This document shows positions 12,211-25,200 of a DNA stretch of 64,000 nucleotides, piece by piece. Position 1 is the stretch's first letter, and the number at the start of each line of letters is the position of its first letter. Source of the DNA: Larus michahellis (lineage: Eukaryota > Chordata > Aves > Charadriiformes > Laridae); the NCBI RefSeq assembly GCF_964199755.1, contig NC_133896.1, positions 65,389,142 through 65,453,141 of the forward strand. The letters run 5' to 3'. Both the position numbers and the translations under genes were made by a program. A model generated the notes under the pieces. The model saw only the letters and a list, made by a program, of their open reading frames with translations. It did not search any database and was not told the DNA's origin.

Positions 12211-15200
12211 TTTCTGTAGGGTAAAACCCTGATGTGCTTAATCCTACTGAAGTACTCCATCTGTTTGGTCATAATGAAACTTCTTATCTGAAGAAACACA
12301 TCAGAAAATTTAAAACACAGTCTGGCGATGAAATCTCTGCAGACAGAGCCCAATGCCCCCACACAGATTCACTGGCGTAAGTGAATTTGCATACGCATAG
12401 AGAGGATCTCATTGCAATACCAGGGCTTATATCATAAATCACAGTCTTAAACTGAAATATTTTAGCATCTTCCCTCATAATCCTGCTACCAGGTAGACAG
12501 ATGGAGAGGGCATATAATTTCTTCCTCCTTTATCAGGTGAGGATGCCGAATTTTGAAATCCTAAAAGGTCTGCATCTTTTATGGCTTTGGGGTAACCCAG
12601 AGCCATAAACAGACCATGAGCTTTAGTTCAGTCACCTGTCCTGCTTCAGAACTGCCAAATTTAGTCCAACTGTCAAATGCATAATTCTCCAAGCTTGAGC
12701 AGTGCATGGTAATGAGGAGAAGATGTATTCAACTTAAGCTGCACTGCTTCAATTTTTCCTTTGAGGATTCACAGCTCGTTACAGAACGTCGGAAGTGTCT
12801 TAACTGCTTATTTCATCAGGCCAGACGTTTGTGGATGAGGAAGTGTTTATAAATTATTTGTTCAAGGTGTGCTGCTCTAATGAGTGGAATCTGTTCTGAG
12901 TCAACCAAGAGCCACAGTCCAGAGGAACAAGCATTCATTAGGATCAACATCTCCCAGAATGAAGAGAAGTCTGATAAATACAGGAGTGCTATTCCTTAAT
13001 GCTTATTTATGTTTTCATGATGCTCATTCAGAGCAACAGAGCTCTCTCTTGAGCTTAAGGCTTTCTTATGCCCACGTTTTCCACCTGAGAATTTCAGCAA
13101 GGTCAACTCTGCTACATTTAAGCTGTTTTCCTGCAATTTCAGCCATGCGTGTTTTGTACTTGTTTTTCCTAACCCACCCACATGATCAGATATACCTTTG
13201 CCCTAAGTTCCCAGCATGGTCAGGTCACTCTTGTGTTTAAATTTAGAGTATGTGTGGGTAGGAAAAAGCTGCCTTGGATCTACCCCAGGACAAGCAGAGG
13301 ATGCCGAGTTCTTGGAAAGTCAAGGAAAGGCAAAAGGTCCTGTAATTACCCTGTACACACAGAGCTCAGGCCCTAAACTTCCACCCATCCCTCTCTCTGC
13401 CACCTGCCGATGCATGAGTAGATGCAGCAGACATATCTCAACCCAAATACAACCCCTCAGGGAAAGCTGGTAGTGATGACATTTTTTCTGGGGTATCTTT
13501 GAAGGAATACTTTGTAACATCTAAAAAAACCACCCATTGCAATACATTCTATAAACATGGTGCCTCTGAAGCCGCACTGGTGCCACATCTGCAGAAACAG
13601 TGTTGGATCACTAACTTCTGGAATCCCTCCTGCCTCCTCTTTCTCTTGGTCAGTTTAGTTTAAAGGGGATGAGATCTGCTTCTGGGGGCTGCCTACTGCA
13701 CGCTGCGTTCAGGAGGTGAAGATGCTTAATTGTTGTCTGATAACAACCCATTATCCTCTAAGTTTTCACTCTGAAGAACAAACACTGTTTCTCCCAACCA
13801 CTTGCTTAAACATTTATCCTTGTAAATCCCTCTATTTCATTGTAGCTCTAAAACCTTTCTTTTCTCTACTGTGTAGAAGGAAGAAAATGTTGTGTACTTT
13901 TGTGAATGTAAACACATCCGTTGCCATGGGAGCAGGTGCTGGAGCTATGATTACTGCCTGCAGCTGCCACATTTGCTAGGTGCCCAATTACCTTACCTGG
14001 TTACTCTAATTGAAGGGAGAACGAACACAATGCGCATTATTCAAGCAAAATGCTTCTTGGCTGGCAAGTGCAAGATGAGTGGTCCAAAGGGTTCATGATC
14101 TGTTGCTCACAGCAGCCTGTGTCATGTATTTTCATTACAGCCTGTGTTACATAAGGAGTGGTTGATTAACAGAAATGAGAGGAAAAGAAAAAACAAAGAT
14201 GAAGAAATGTGTTTATAGAATATGAGGTAGCTTTACAGTTTGAGATAAACAGCACTGTAAGCGGTAAGCGTAACAGCCAATTTTACTTTTGACTGTTACA
14301 AGCAAAAAAAAAAAAAAGTTCCTTTTCTGGAACCAAGCAGCTTCAGGGGCAGTTCAAAACAGGACAAATAAGCATCAGTGTAGGGTGGCTGTAGGTGTCA
14401 GACCATCCCCTTCCTTCTCCTAAACCTCCTGCTTGCTTTCCTCCTTTTGAAATCCACTTTGCTCCTACCATAAAACTTTTCACAGGGGGCTGAACCTGCT
14501 CTAGTGAGCTGACACAATAACAGCCAAAATCCAATATAGAGACCCATGAAGGGTATTTATGAGTAGAGAGATTTCCCTGTATGCACCAGTCAGTGCGAGG
14601 GCTAACGGAGACAGCAGCGAGGCAAAAAGAAAGCCTGGGCTGCACTCACAACAAGCAAAATAAGAGAGGGAAACCTTTTGAACCAAATTGTCGGCAAAGC
14701 CTTGAAAGTGTAAGCATGTAAACAGTTTTGTTTTGTCTGAACACAGCAGGATGCAGAACTGCATGTCTCCTCTGTAAAACTGCAGAGCTGCACGCAATAC
14801 TTCTCCAGACGCTCCCTCTTCTATACAGAATTAATCCCTACAGACCACAACTTGTGGCTGACAACAGGTCTAAAGTGACAATGTCAATGAACGCTAAATG
14901 AATTAGTGTGTAAGGACTGAAAGTCTGTAAATTTTTCCTATTCATCTGTGAAAAGCAAAGGAACACTTCTGAGGTGCTGCACTCTCCAGGTGTCATCTTA
15001 ATACTGATGACAAAACATCAGTCCTGGCAAGTCACATCCCAGAAGTGTAGTCCCTTCCAGCAGGTCTTGTCCGTGCAGGTTCTTTAGTAATTTGTTACCA
15101 TAAACACACATGGAAAATTAGATGAGATGAAATGCAGGATGGCTGTAAGTGGTCTAGGCTCTCACGGCTTCTCCAGCAATGCCCTCAAGTCACCTCTCGC

Positions 15201-15444
15201 TTTCTGTCCTGCCTCAGGAGCAAGCCCAGTGTGCTAGAAAAGCATCTGATTCAGCCCCGCTGCCTCACTCACAAGCTTGATCTCCCTTGGGATCCATTGG
15301 CTTTGCCCTTGCTCTCCCGCTTGGCACCTTATTCCCACGCAGCTGGCCAAATGATATTGGTAATATGTGTGGCACTTGCCTTGTCCCCTCTTTCAGTGCC
15401 TTGGGGAAAGTCCTTGTGAGGTCCATCGCTTTACCCCTCTTCAA

Positions 15445-15473
15445 ACACAAAAGGACACAAAAGGACACAAAAG
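15445..15473. repeat. Decamer tandem repeat ACACAAAAGG, about 2.9 units
   Basis: Two complete units and most of a third occur with no mismatches. Confidence 0.92.
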
Positions 15474-16174
15474 CCCCAAAGGAACTCATTTCTAGCCAGC
15501 TGGTACTGAGCGCTTTTGAGCAGTATTTATTCCAGGCCTGACCTACTTGTAAGTCCTCTAAGAAAGAGGTTGCTCAGCAGGGAGATGATGGCAGGAATTG
15601 CCAGTAAGCCCAGGTCTGGCAGTCTCCTTGAGGAGTAAGGAGACTCTTCCTCTGTCATACACTCCAAAGAAGTAGATAGTGCCTGTGGATTCCCAGATTT
15701 GATGATAAAACAGCCTCTAGGGAGCACCGAGGTCCCCTAGCCTTATCTTTCCTTTCCTCAAGCCTTTCTTATCAGTCTAATCATAGTGTATCTCAGGCAG
15801 TGTCCCAGGCTGGGTCATTTGTCTGAGTACTGACAACAAGTTGAAGGGAAGACACAAGCTGTAAGCACTTTGACAGGTATGTCATAAGAGGTAAATGACA
15901 AAGCCAAGGATGTGCCATCCCAACTTTGATGTAGATATGCTCAAAGTCCCTTGGAAGCATTTCAGTGGCCCACCACAGAGATGTTGATAAAGTGCTTTTG
16001 TCCTGAGCAACTTTACAGGGGCAGCCCTTGGGAAAGATTTAGGAGAGTAGAGCTGCTATCTAATCATTAAAAGTTGGTCTGGCTTTAATTCCTGATTCAG
16101 CTGATTATGCTTTAAGTTTACTTCTAAAGGCATTATCCTCTAATCCAATTATTAATGCATGCACTTAGCTCTCA

Positions 16175-16245
16175 AAGAGCGCCCTGAAGGTTAAACATGT
16201 GCTGAAGTGCTTTGCCAAATTGGGACAGCAGCATGTACATATTTC
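16175..16245. repeat. Half-copy of the same old repeat type
   Basis: GGTTAAACATGTGCTGAAGT followed by GCTTTGCCAAATTGGGACAG resembles the right arm of the palindromic repeat seen at 25.1 and 58.8 kb, as the reverse complement of their left arm. Only one arm is clear. Confidence 0.4.
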
Positions 16246-16855
16246 TGAGTTGTGAGCAGAAGTGTATAAATTAAAAAACAAAAATGTGATTGTCATGTTA
16301 TGGATTTGTCTATTTTAAGATAACATAAGTAGTTACTTATTCCTTCCTATTCTAGGACTTCAGTTATCCAAAATATTTCTTCCTTTATTGTTTTGTAGAA
16401 GTCTATAGCATACATAATTGAATAGGGCCAAATGAAGTTAAACCGTGGATATACATTGCAGAAAAAGTACTTAAACTTTCTAATATACTTATTAATACCT
16501 ACATCATTAAGGCTGCAGAGAAGTATCCATTAGGGCTTTTAAAGAATACGCAGAAAACTTAGGAAAATAAAACAATTAAGCACTTTATGAACCCCACTGG
16601 ATGTGAAACCAACTCTAGTACCTAAATATCTCTCAAAGTCTGGCCCCTGGATCTAAGGCAATTAATTCTAAATCATAAAGAGCAATAGAGCTTCCTAAGG
16701 CCAATATTTAAGCAATATGGGTGATATAAGGTGTACCTCTGTGCTAGGAAATAAGATCTCACATGAACAAAGGTAGAACTGCTCTTAATCCTTCATGTTT
16801 TACGACCATTTCAAGTGCTTCAGCTCACAAAGCATTTTTTAAAGAAAACAATGTA

Positions 16856-16884
16856 TATTTTATTGTAATTAACACAATAAAATA
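16856..16884. repeat. Perfect 11-bp hairpin with 7-nt loop
   Basis: TATTTTATTGT at 16856-16866 pairs exactly with ACAATAAAATA at 16874-16884 around the loop AATTAAC. It is AT-rich and could be a structured RNA, a cruciform or chance. Confidence 0.85.
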
Positions 16885-18483
16885 GTTACAGCATATCCAA
16901 AATCACACTTCAGAAAAAAATGTAATAGGTTCTCTCATACACTGCCTTCCAATTTAATACATTTACAAGGTACAGTACATAAATAATTAATTTAGTAAGG
17001 AGCTGTGATAATTTAATCTGAGGTAGATCTAACAAAATTTAAGTTTTCCCTAATTACTTTATCAGAGAGGAACCAGAATTATTTTTAAAACAAATCTGAG
17101 AAAGTTCTTTGAATGCCAAGAAAATATTTTGAAGATACACATAAGTTGTAAAGTTGTGCAAACCAGATTGTACAACGTTTATAGTATGGGGTCTATAGTC
17201 TTATTCACACAGAAATTACTCATTTAAAGCTAGGAATCTGTTCTGGTTTATCTTTTTTCACTAGTTAATAGTTCAGATATTTTTGTGAGCATGGGAGAGA
17301 GATCTGTGTTCCAAGTTTAGGACTGGACTTTAATGTATTACCCATTTATGTTTGTCGTAAATATGAAATAAGATTGTGATTTTCTATCATTGTTTTACAG
17401 AATGCCCTGGTTTCCTCCTTGGTTTTTTTCCCTTGTTCTTGTGCAATTTTGTTAACTGCATGGTGTTAGTGGTGTTTTCCATGGAATTCAGCTTGTATGT
17501 ATCTTACTAATTTCTATTTTCTATTTTTATTTATATTTTATTTGTGAATCCTCATATTTAGAAGGTGAATTGTCATAGCGAAAAACCTGTTCCACTCACA
17601 TGATTTGATGAAACAATTTTTACTTATTGATAACACAAAAATAATCAGCAGTGAGTAATCTATACATTCAAGATCAGTATCAGCAGTACAACAGATAAAC
17701 CACAACACTGAACGCTTCAATAATGTCAGTAAACACCTTAAATTTTCTAAACAACCTCCTAGAATTAATCTCAGAAACTTATAAAACCTCATGTCCCCCC
17801 CTCACATGTATGCACAGAGTTAAGCACCCTTGGCAGTCCCCACCATCCCTCACAAGACATGTGGTTATGGGTACCCATGCCCTTTTCTGTGAGCATGGGT
17901 GCTCAAGCATTATACATGCCCAAGTTGCTCCCTGCAACCCACTTATCCTCACTCAACCCAGAAAACATCCCACAAGGCCACATATGCATACTCTAAGTGC
18001 GGGTCTCTACCTGCTGCACCCCAAACCATCAGTCCGGTAGCTGGGTGCAGGACACTCACAGCCTCTGACACGGGGAGTGCTCCGGATGCTCCATCAGGTG
18101 CATCAGGTGCAGACACAAGTCACGGTGCTGCTGGGGTGACTTATAGCAATGCCAAACCTGATTTCGATTTGACTGGTGATTTGGTACCGCCTCTCACAGC
18201 AAGGTCTGACCCCCTTGTTACAAATGTTCATGTTTCTGTCGCAATGCAGCCTGCCTCCTTTTCTCAAAAATGTCCCAGGTGTCCTGTTTAATCCTGCAAA
18301 TGGTCATTTTAGGCAAACTTCATCGTTGTTGCTTTCTTCTCAGCATTACCAACTTTGGGGCAACCATCCTCCCAGAACAGGCAGTGTGGAGCATTGCATT
18401 CCTATGCATGGTTTGTACACCCACTGTTTTCCTAGCACCCCTGGTTACCCACAACATCTTACCACGAGGGGCTGCACACATTT

Positions 18484-18620
18484 AGAACCACAGAATGGTT
18501 TGGGTTGGAAGGGACCTTAAAGATCATCTAGTTACAACCCCCCTGCCATGGTCAGGGACACTTCCCATGAGACCAGGCTGCTCAAAGCCCCATCCAGCCT
18601 GGCCTTGAACACTTCCAGGG
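18484..18620 (-). mobile_element. CR1 LINE 3'-end fragment, antisense, short
   Basis: It starts AGAACCACAGAATGGTTTGG, continues GTTGGAAGGGACC, ACCAGGCTGCTCAAAGCC, and ends near ACACTTCCAGGG. After 18620 the sequence no longer follows CR1. About 137 bp remain, so the copy is truncated to its very 3' end. Confidence 0.92.
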
Positions 18621-19624
18621 CTCCCCGCAGCAGATCATTTTGGGTAGAAAGGTGCTCAATGGGATTGACATACAGCACCCCACTGATAAGAGTATGACAG
18701 TAGGGAAACTAATTTAACTAAATTAGCTAGCCAAGGTTGGTTTACAACAGCTCAACTTCCACAGCCCCGCACCTGTACATGGAGCAAACATCTCCTGTTC
18801 ACAGCAGAGCAGCCACTATATCAGTTCATTAATCTCCAGAGCTGAGCGCACAGCTTGTTTGTTCCCTTATCTATTACCGAAGGCTTCTGGGTATGTGTGT
18901 TGCCTGGATGCTCAGGATCATTTTGACAGCGCAAAGCCGACTGGGGACAAACTAGCCAGCCTCGTGTTTGCTCTTTTGTTGCGTGTTAGCTACTGGCTAT
19001 TTCTTCTTTCCTACGGAGTTATGCAGATCTAGCAGGTATGGCATTTTCTTTTACTGCTGAAATTCAAAAAGAAAACATTAGCAAGATCCCTCCTAATATA
19101 TCCCCAAAGAAACTTGCATTCCAGGCATAGCACATATAGCTTTTCTATGGAATATTCAGCAGCATCTCTTTCCTTCTCACCACCCAGCAAAAGATTTCGT
19201 ACTGTGCTGATTAAAACCAAAGGGAAAATCATCTCAAATTATTTAATCAGAGGCATACATAGGGTGTCCTTTTGCAGACTTATTTTAAGTGATATCAACT
19301 ATTTTCACATTCAGCTGTGTAGTCACAAAGCAGATTTTAAATCATGCTATTGGCAGCAACCTAACAATGGAAACCAACTGTAAATTAAGAATTCATTTAA
19401 TTGGCTGAAAGCTATCTAGAGCTACCTGTTACCAAGGCAATGCAAACCTTCTGTGTCTGAAAAATTACATGATATCATGACTCTTTGATCACCAAAACAC
19501 TCTAACATACCTCACGTCCAGCAACAGTGAGGACTGCTTAAATCAGGTTTTTTTAAAAATATCTTAAATTCATGGCCATGTCACTACACACGTACTGCAA
19601 ATCTGTATGTATTAAAGGAGAAGA

Positions 19625-19720
19625 GGTTGTTAAAGCGCTAGCCTGCAATACAAGGGGGCTGAGATTTGGTACCCTATGTCTTTCTTCCTGATGTTATCTT
19701 GGGGAGTTCACTGACGACCA
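19625..19720 (+). repeat. MIR-type SINE relic
   Basis: GTTGTTAAAGCGCTAGCCTG, CAATACAAGGGGGCTGAGAT and TTTGGTACCCTATGTC, then TTGGGGAGTTCACTGA, follow the MIR/tRNA-SINE head and core in the forward direction. The last portion is weak. Confidence 0.6.
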
Positions 19721-21762
19721 CATTTAGAACAGTACCTGACATTTAAAGGTGCAGGCAGATGCCTAGTGAGATTTGCAAAAGCTCCCAAGATGAGTGCATA
19801 ACTTCCACAGGTTTTTTTAATTCAGCACATGCTGGAATCAATGGACAGCCTCCCTCCAACCTCAGTGGATTTTAAGTCTGTGCTTTCCTTGCCTGTCCAG
19901 AAAAAAAGAGGTCTTCATTTGGGCTAGTTTATCCCACTGCAGTATAACAAATGAGCAACTGTGATTCACATTAAATTTATTACTTCAGTGATCCCAAACA
20001 ATTAAAGGTAATTGCAAGCAGACAGCAAGAGGGAATAGCATGCTATATTACACCCTGTAATTCACAGGAAAAGAGTGGGCCCTTGACATACTGTGGTTGA
20101 AATTACTCATACTTGGACAGAAGCAGGCATTAAGAATCCTTTGGTACACACTCAGCATTAAGTGTACACTAGAAGTTACTTATTTAAGCATGTACAGCCC
20201 CAGTAGTTCCTTTTGCCATCTCTTCATTAATTAGATCCCTTTTTACTGTACATGTTGACTTCTGAATTACACTTTGTTTGATCAGTGTCAAACAGGGGAA
20301 TTCAAAGAGAAAGGAGTTTGCCGACAGTGGAAATAGTACCTATGAAAAATATCTTTTACATGCAAGTCCTATCCACAGTGCTTTGGCAACGGACATGGCT
20401 CCCAGGCTCTAAACTAGTCATTACTTCTGCTTACTGGACAAATTAAAATCCTTTTAAAAGTGATATTTTACTCTGGAAACTTTCATTTCTGGATCAATTA
20501 GTTTTGGTTTAAAACATGCTGGTATAATAAAGTTGGACATACAGAGGTATCTGTTGAAGCAAATTCTTCTCCCTTCATAGATTTAGAAGTCAGAATCTAC
20601 TTTTATTTAAAACTTGTTTTATGTTCCCCCACATTTTTTACACTTTCGTCTTTGCCTTTTTGTTTCTTCCTTCACTAGATGTAAAAGAAAGAAATGTGCA
20701 TTCTTCTCAATTTCTCAGATTTGTTACAGTGCCAGGTCTTCAATTAGGCACTTATACTGAATGTAGTTAGCAGAAAATGAAGTTCTGTAATCTGGCCACA
20801 AAAAAGAAGCAGAAGCAAGAAACATTTACCATAAAATCCTTATTTCTTTCCAGGTACCTGCTAAATTGTATTTTCTCGGTGATCTGGCATGTTCTTGAGT
20901 CAAAATCCTGTCTTTTCTATCATCTTCCATAGTCTACAAGAGATTAGCCGGAAGCGTTCCTTCTAGCACAAATTCACCTAGACTATTTCCCATGAAGTAA
21001 GAGGAACATAATTTGCTGCCCTTCTTCCTACAGTGTACCCTAGCTGGCTTGAGAGAGAAGGAAGCCCCAAGAAGTTATGTAGCTCCAGTTCCACCTGGTT
21101 TCCCTTGGCAATTAAACCAGGTCATGGGAAGAAGGTGGAAGGATGGTCAAGCACACACCCAGGGAAGGTCCAAGTCTATGGTCCACTGCATATGCCATGC
21201 TATGTCCTTCAAAGCAAGGTTCTGAAGCTTTCAGTGTCATTTCTGAACATGAGTCTCCTACACAGCACAACTTGGTGCCCCTACCCCATACTGCAATTTG
21301 ATGTGACAGTTCATATATTTCCAGGGGTTTTATTTCCTACTAAGAAATTAAGGGAAAAAAGAGTGGTGGAAGAGCTCTTGTAATGAAGCTGGTGATGTTC
21401 TTCCCTTGAGTGAAGTTTTGACAGTGTATATCTAATTTTACAACCAGATCATAAGTGAACAAAGCCATTTTTCAATTAAAATATCCTATTTTCATTTTTC
21501 AGACTTTTTCATAGAAGTTACGAATATTTTGTTTGGGATTTAAAATACCTTCTGCTGCCTGAGCAATCACATCTTCTTGGTCCTTTCCTTAGCAAACTAG
21601 AGGCATTTTGGAGGTTATCTAAGGACAAACTCTGGTAGATGACTCAGATACCTTCTGCTTCTCTTCATTTGACATCTAGCAGCCTGCCTCCTTGTGTTTT
21701 TTTCCAAACTTATCTAGGCAAGATGAAATTTTCTTTAAAAAAAAACCCACCAAACAAAAACC

Positions 21763-21815
21763 CACTAACTAACTAACTCACTCACTCACTCACTCACTAA
21801 CTCACTCACTACTAA
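21763..21815. repeat. Tetranucleotide microsatellite (ACTA/ACTC)n
   Basis: Alternating ACTA and ACTC units: ACTAACTAACTAACTCACTC, then more ACTC, one ACTA interruption and ACTC again. It follows an A/C-rich stretch. Confidence 0.92.
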
Positions 21816-24800
21816 CACAAGCTCATCTAAAAAAATCTTAGAAAATTATGAATAAGGGGCTGCCCATGTGATTTTCAGTACTGCTAATAAATTTTGTTTG
21901 CAACTGAATTTACTTTACATAGTGCTATTCAAATGATCTGGGAAACTTAAATCCTGCCTGTATCATGCTGCCTAACATAATTGAAATCTTTTAATTTCCA
22001 CCTATCTTGGTATCACTGTGAAATTCTGTTTCTGTTTCCAGGAACAGACAACATCTCTGTGAGCCACACCACACTAAAAGCCATCCAGTGTAGCTGATAC
22101 TGCCTTTGTCCCCATCATGCACACAAACTTCCCTGAGTAGCAACTTCTAAACCAACTCTACATTGCTGCTCAGCTACGATGGGCCACAATTCCCTAGAAA
22201 CTTTGCTTTAGGAGAGCTGTATTAGCAGAAACTCTTTCCACCCCATAACAGATTCTGAGAATTTAACTGATCACTTTTTCTTGGTAAAATCTGTAGGTCT
22301 GGAACAGAAAGCCTTTTTTTTCACTTCTGCTTTCATCTATCTTAGCCCTCTCGGTCCCCTTGGAGAAACTTCTTTGAAGATCTATAAGTGAATCCTTTGT
22401 ACTACTACAGGGCCACAATTATTGACGGTGGATGCACAGATTATGAGAAACAGGTATTTATACAGACCACGTTTTTCTCTCTCTCTTTCTGGTTTGAAAG
22501 AAGAAAGGGATATTTTGAAGGTCTACATTGCACCTACGTAGGCTGACAAAGCAATTCACGGCATGAAAGGCATTGAATTAGGAGCTGTCAGAAACACTAG
22601 ACTTAGAGGCTAAGGTGGAATTTAGGCTGTCTGAATATGGCCAATAATCATCATCAACATAAGGCAATTCTTGGGAGCTAATGAAGCCCTAAATCACCAG
22701 CAATGTGATCTCAGTGATAAAAGAGTAAGATTAAATGCCTCCAGCATACCAGTAAAATTCAGTTAATGTTTTAAATATAAACCAGAATTGAAGATTAAAT
22801 CTAAAAGACTTGAAAGCCAGATTACCTGTACAGACATATTGCTCTATGCACAACCAAAGCTCTGATGATGATTTTTGGTACACTGACACTTTGAATGTCT
22901 CACCTGCACTCAGCCCATTAATCCAGCTTCACCTGGACTATTTCTAGCACTGAAACCCCTGAACAGCTTTTAGAAACTGCCTCAAAACAACCCCTAACCT
23001 CCAGATAAACTTTCTAAAACAAATGTTCGTTTGAGGCATGGGACTGAGTATCGTTTAGTTCTTGTGTACCCAAACCAGATTCTTTAAGGCTGGAAAGATC
23101 TTTACGCTACTATAAAAGGGGATGAGTTAGCTTTACATTGAGACACAGAGCACTGGAGCTTCTAGTTTGAACAGTTTTAAGATGTGACATAAAGTGACTA
23201 CAGAAAGAATAGCTCCTTCGGGGAGCTCCCAAACACCTCAAAAACCTATTTCACACTCTATGGTGCCTGTGCAACTATAACAGGGGGACCAACAACAAAG
23301 ATGTCTTTGCCATGAAGATGATTGATAGTACTGGTAAAAAAAAAAGCTTTGCTGAAAAACATACATTAGGTAGTGAACACATGGCGCAATAATATAACCA
23401 GCTTCTGGGATCACCGATTTTATATTCCTCACTGATAATGAAACTATCCATATACAGGCTAGTTAAACTGTAACGGGACACCGTCATACAATACTAGCAG
23501 CAGTGACAAATGAGAGGCCCAATCACAAAAGGGTTAATAAACCATTCATGTTACTTAACATAATTTACTTAAGTTACTTAACGTTATTTAAGGTGGGCTT
23601 TTAAAGCGAAGAGCAAGTTGGATCAAAGAGAAATGAAGAACAAACGCACATCTTCTCACATCTGGGCGGGTTACAGCAGCGAAACAGTGGTTTGGTTATT
23701 CCAAAGATTTATTTTCTGGATGGTGAACATGAAAATAAGCCCTAATGAAAAGCCTTGAAAAATAAATGCCTGGGTCTGGACTTTGCTTTGGCCGTTATTT
23801 AACCTCTCACTAGCATACCGTGTGTATTTTCCTTTCGCTGGTAGTGGCATGAGGCCAAAGTTCTGCTCAGTATCTGCAGCGGGCCCAGGCACAGGGGACT
23901 GCAGGAAAAGGAAAGATAAGAAAAGCTTCACTGACCGGCAGCTGACCTGGCTGCCCGGGAGGACGAGCTGCTGGAGGTACGGAGGCTGCTGCCCAGCTTT
24001 ACTGTGTCACTGGAAAAAACTGATCCAGCACTGAAAGTAATTTGAAACTGGATGTTTAAGGCAAGAACCGGGAAGAACACAGCCACCTTTACACTTCAAC
24101 AAACGTCCTCAGGCTTGTTTTAAATTATTTTACACACGCTTGTTGGAGTGTACCACATATAGAGCAATGTTTTTGTTTTATTTGTGTTGTCATTGCCTTG
24201 TTTTAATGGTGTTCACTGTTCCTTACACTGAGAGAAAACCCAGTTTAGCTCATGCACACCTTTTATGACCTCACTTACAAATTAATATTTATGGTACCCC
24301 TTCAATGTCAATACCAATGGTAATATTAAGAGGGTTAAAAATAACAGCTTTATAATAAAATCAACATAGTAATATACCTTTTCAGTTAGTTAAAAGTTAT
24401 CCTTCTTTTCTAACAAATAATACATCGCAGAAATTAGTATTTAGGTGGAATAAGTAAGATAGAGAGAAATCTACTCAGTCTCTAATAGAGTTTGTCATTA
24501 ATCGTCTTGTCATTTTTTGCTTAGAAATATATATGAGATACAACTTTATGCTGAGTTACTGTTGCAATCAATGGCAATCTGCCCATGGGCTTCATCAAGG
24601 TCAATGTATCTTCTTCACCTTATGATGAATTGTTAACCTAGTGGTAACGGGACAAGAGACAAAGGAGGGTCATCTATTTAACTAGCTCCTTATGCTTCAC
24701 TTGCCTTTTAATAAAATCTCTTCTATAACCATACCACCATTTAAAAAGTGGGTGTGACAGTGCTTTACTTTGTCCAATTGCAAGCTACTTGCGTACTTCT

Positions 24801-25084
24801 GCATAGTGACCAGACAAAATTGTCCTCTGTTTTTTTTGTGGAGTTGAGTTTTGTTTTTGTTCTGAAAAGATCTTTTTTTCCTGGAAGTAGATAAACTGAT
24901 TAGCTGCCCTTTTACAGGAATTCCATCATGGGAAGATATAATACTGCAGCCCTAAGTGCTTTGTTATTATTATTTTTTTTTTAATTTAATTGTCTTTTGT
25001 GCCATTAGAACTCCATTAGAGAGACCAGAAAAGCTATTAGGAGCACAGTATGTAAAGTGGGAATTGTCTCTTTGCCCTGTGTCC

Positions 25085-25200
25085 GCGATTAAGCAAAGTA
25101 CTTAAGCCACTTACCTAACTTCATGCAAATCGTCTTAAAGTGCATTGGCCAATGCAGATGTTACTGCTAAATGTGTGGTTCGGTGCATTGCTGAAGAAGA
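25085..25200. repeat. Old interspersed repeat with inverted-type arms (AAGTACTTAAGC ... GTGCATTGCTGAA)
   Basis: One side reads AAGCAAAGTACTTAAGCCAC then TTACCTAACTTCATGCAAAT. The far side reads TACTGCTAAATGTGTGG and TTCGGTGCATTGCTGAAGAA, an approximate reverse-complement arrangement. The left arm aligns with the copy at 58.77 kb (see GTACTTA...ACCTAAC there). I recall such palindromic 'tgcttaagtgctttgctgaatc' repeats as widespread in amniotes but cannot name the family with certainty. Confidence 0.5.

Larger units (their letters stand above)
12211..18483. other. Intergenic, no gene seen apart from listed repeats
   Basis: Unique-looking sequence containing the decamer repeat at 15.45 kb, the half repeat at 16.2 kb and the hairpin at 16.86 kb. 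Frames up to about 130 codons (17899-18291) show no domain or conserved signature that I recognise. A small 10-bp tandem (CATCAGGTG units) occurs near 18097-18117. Confidence 0.7.

Noticed and set aside
17899-18291. 130-codon + strand frame rich in S, T, P and A
   Set aside because: It has no known domain, no transcript signal, and overlapping frames in the same region are similarly long. It is probably chance.
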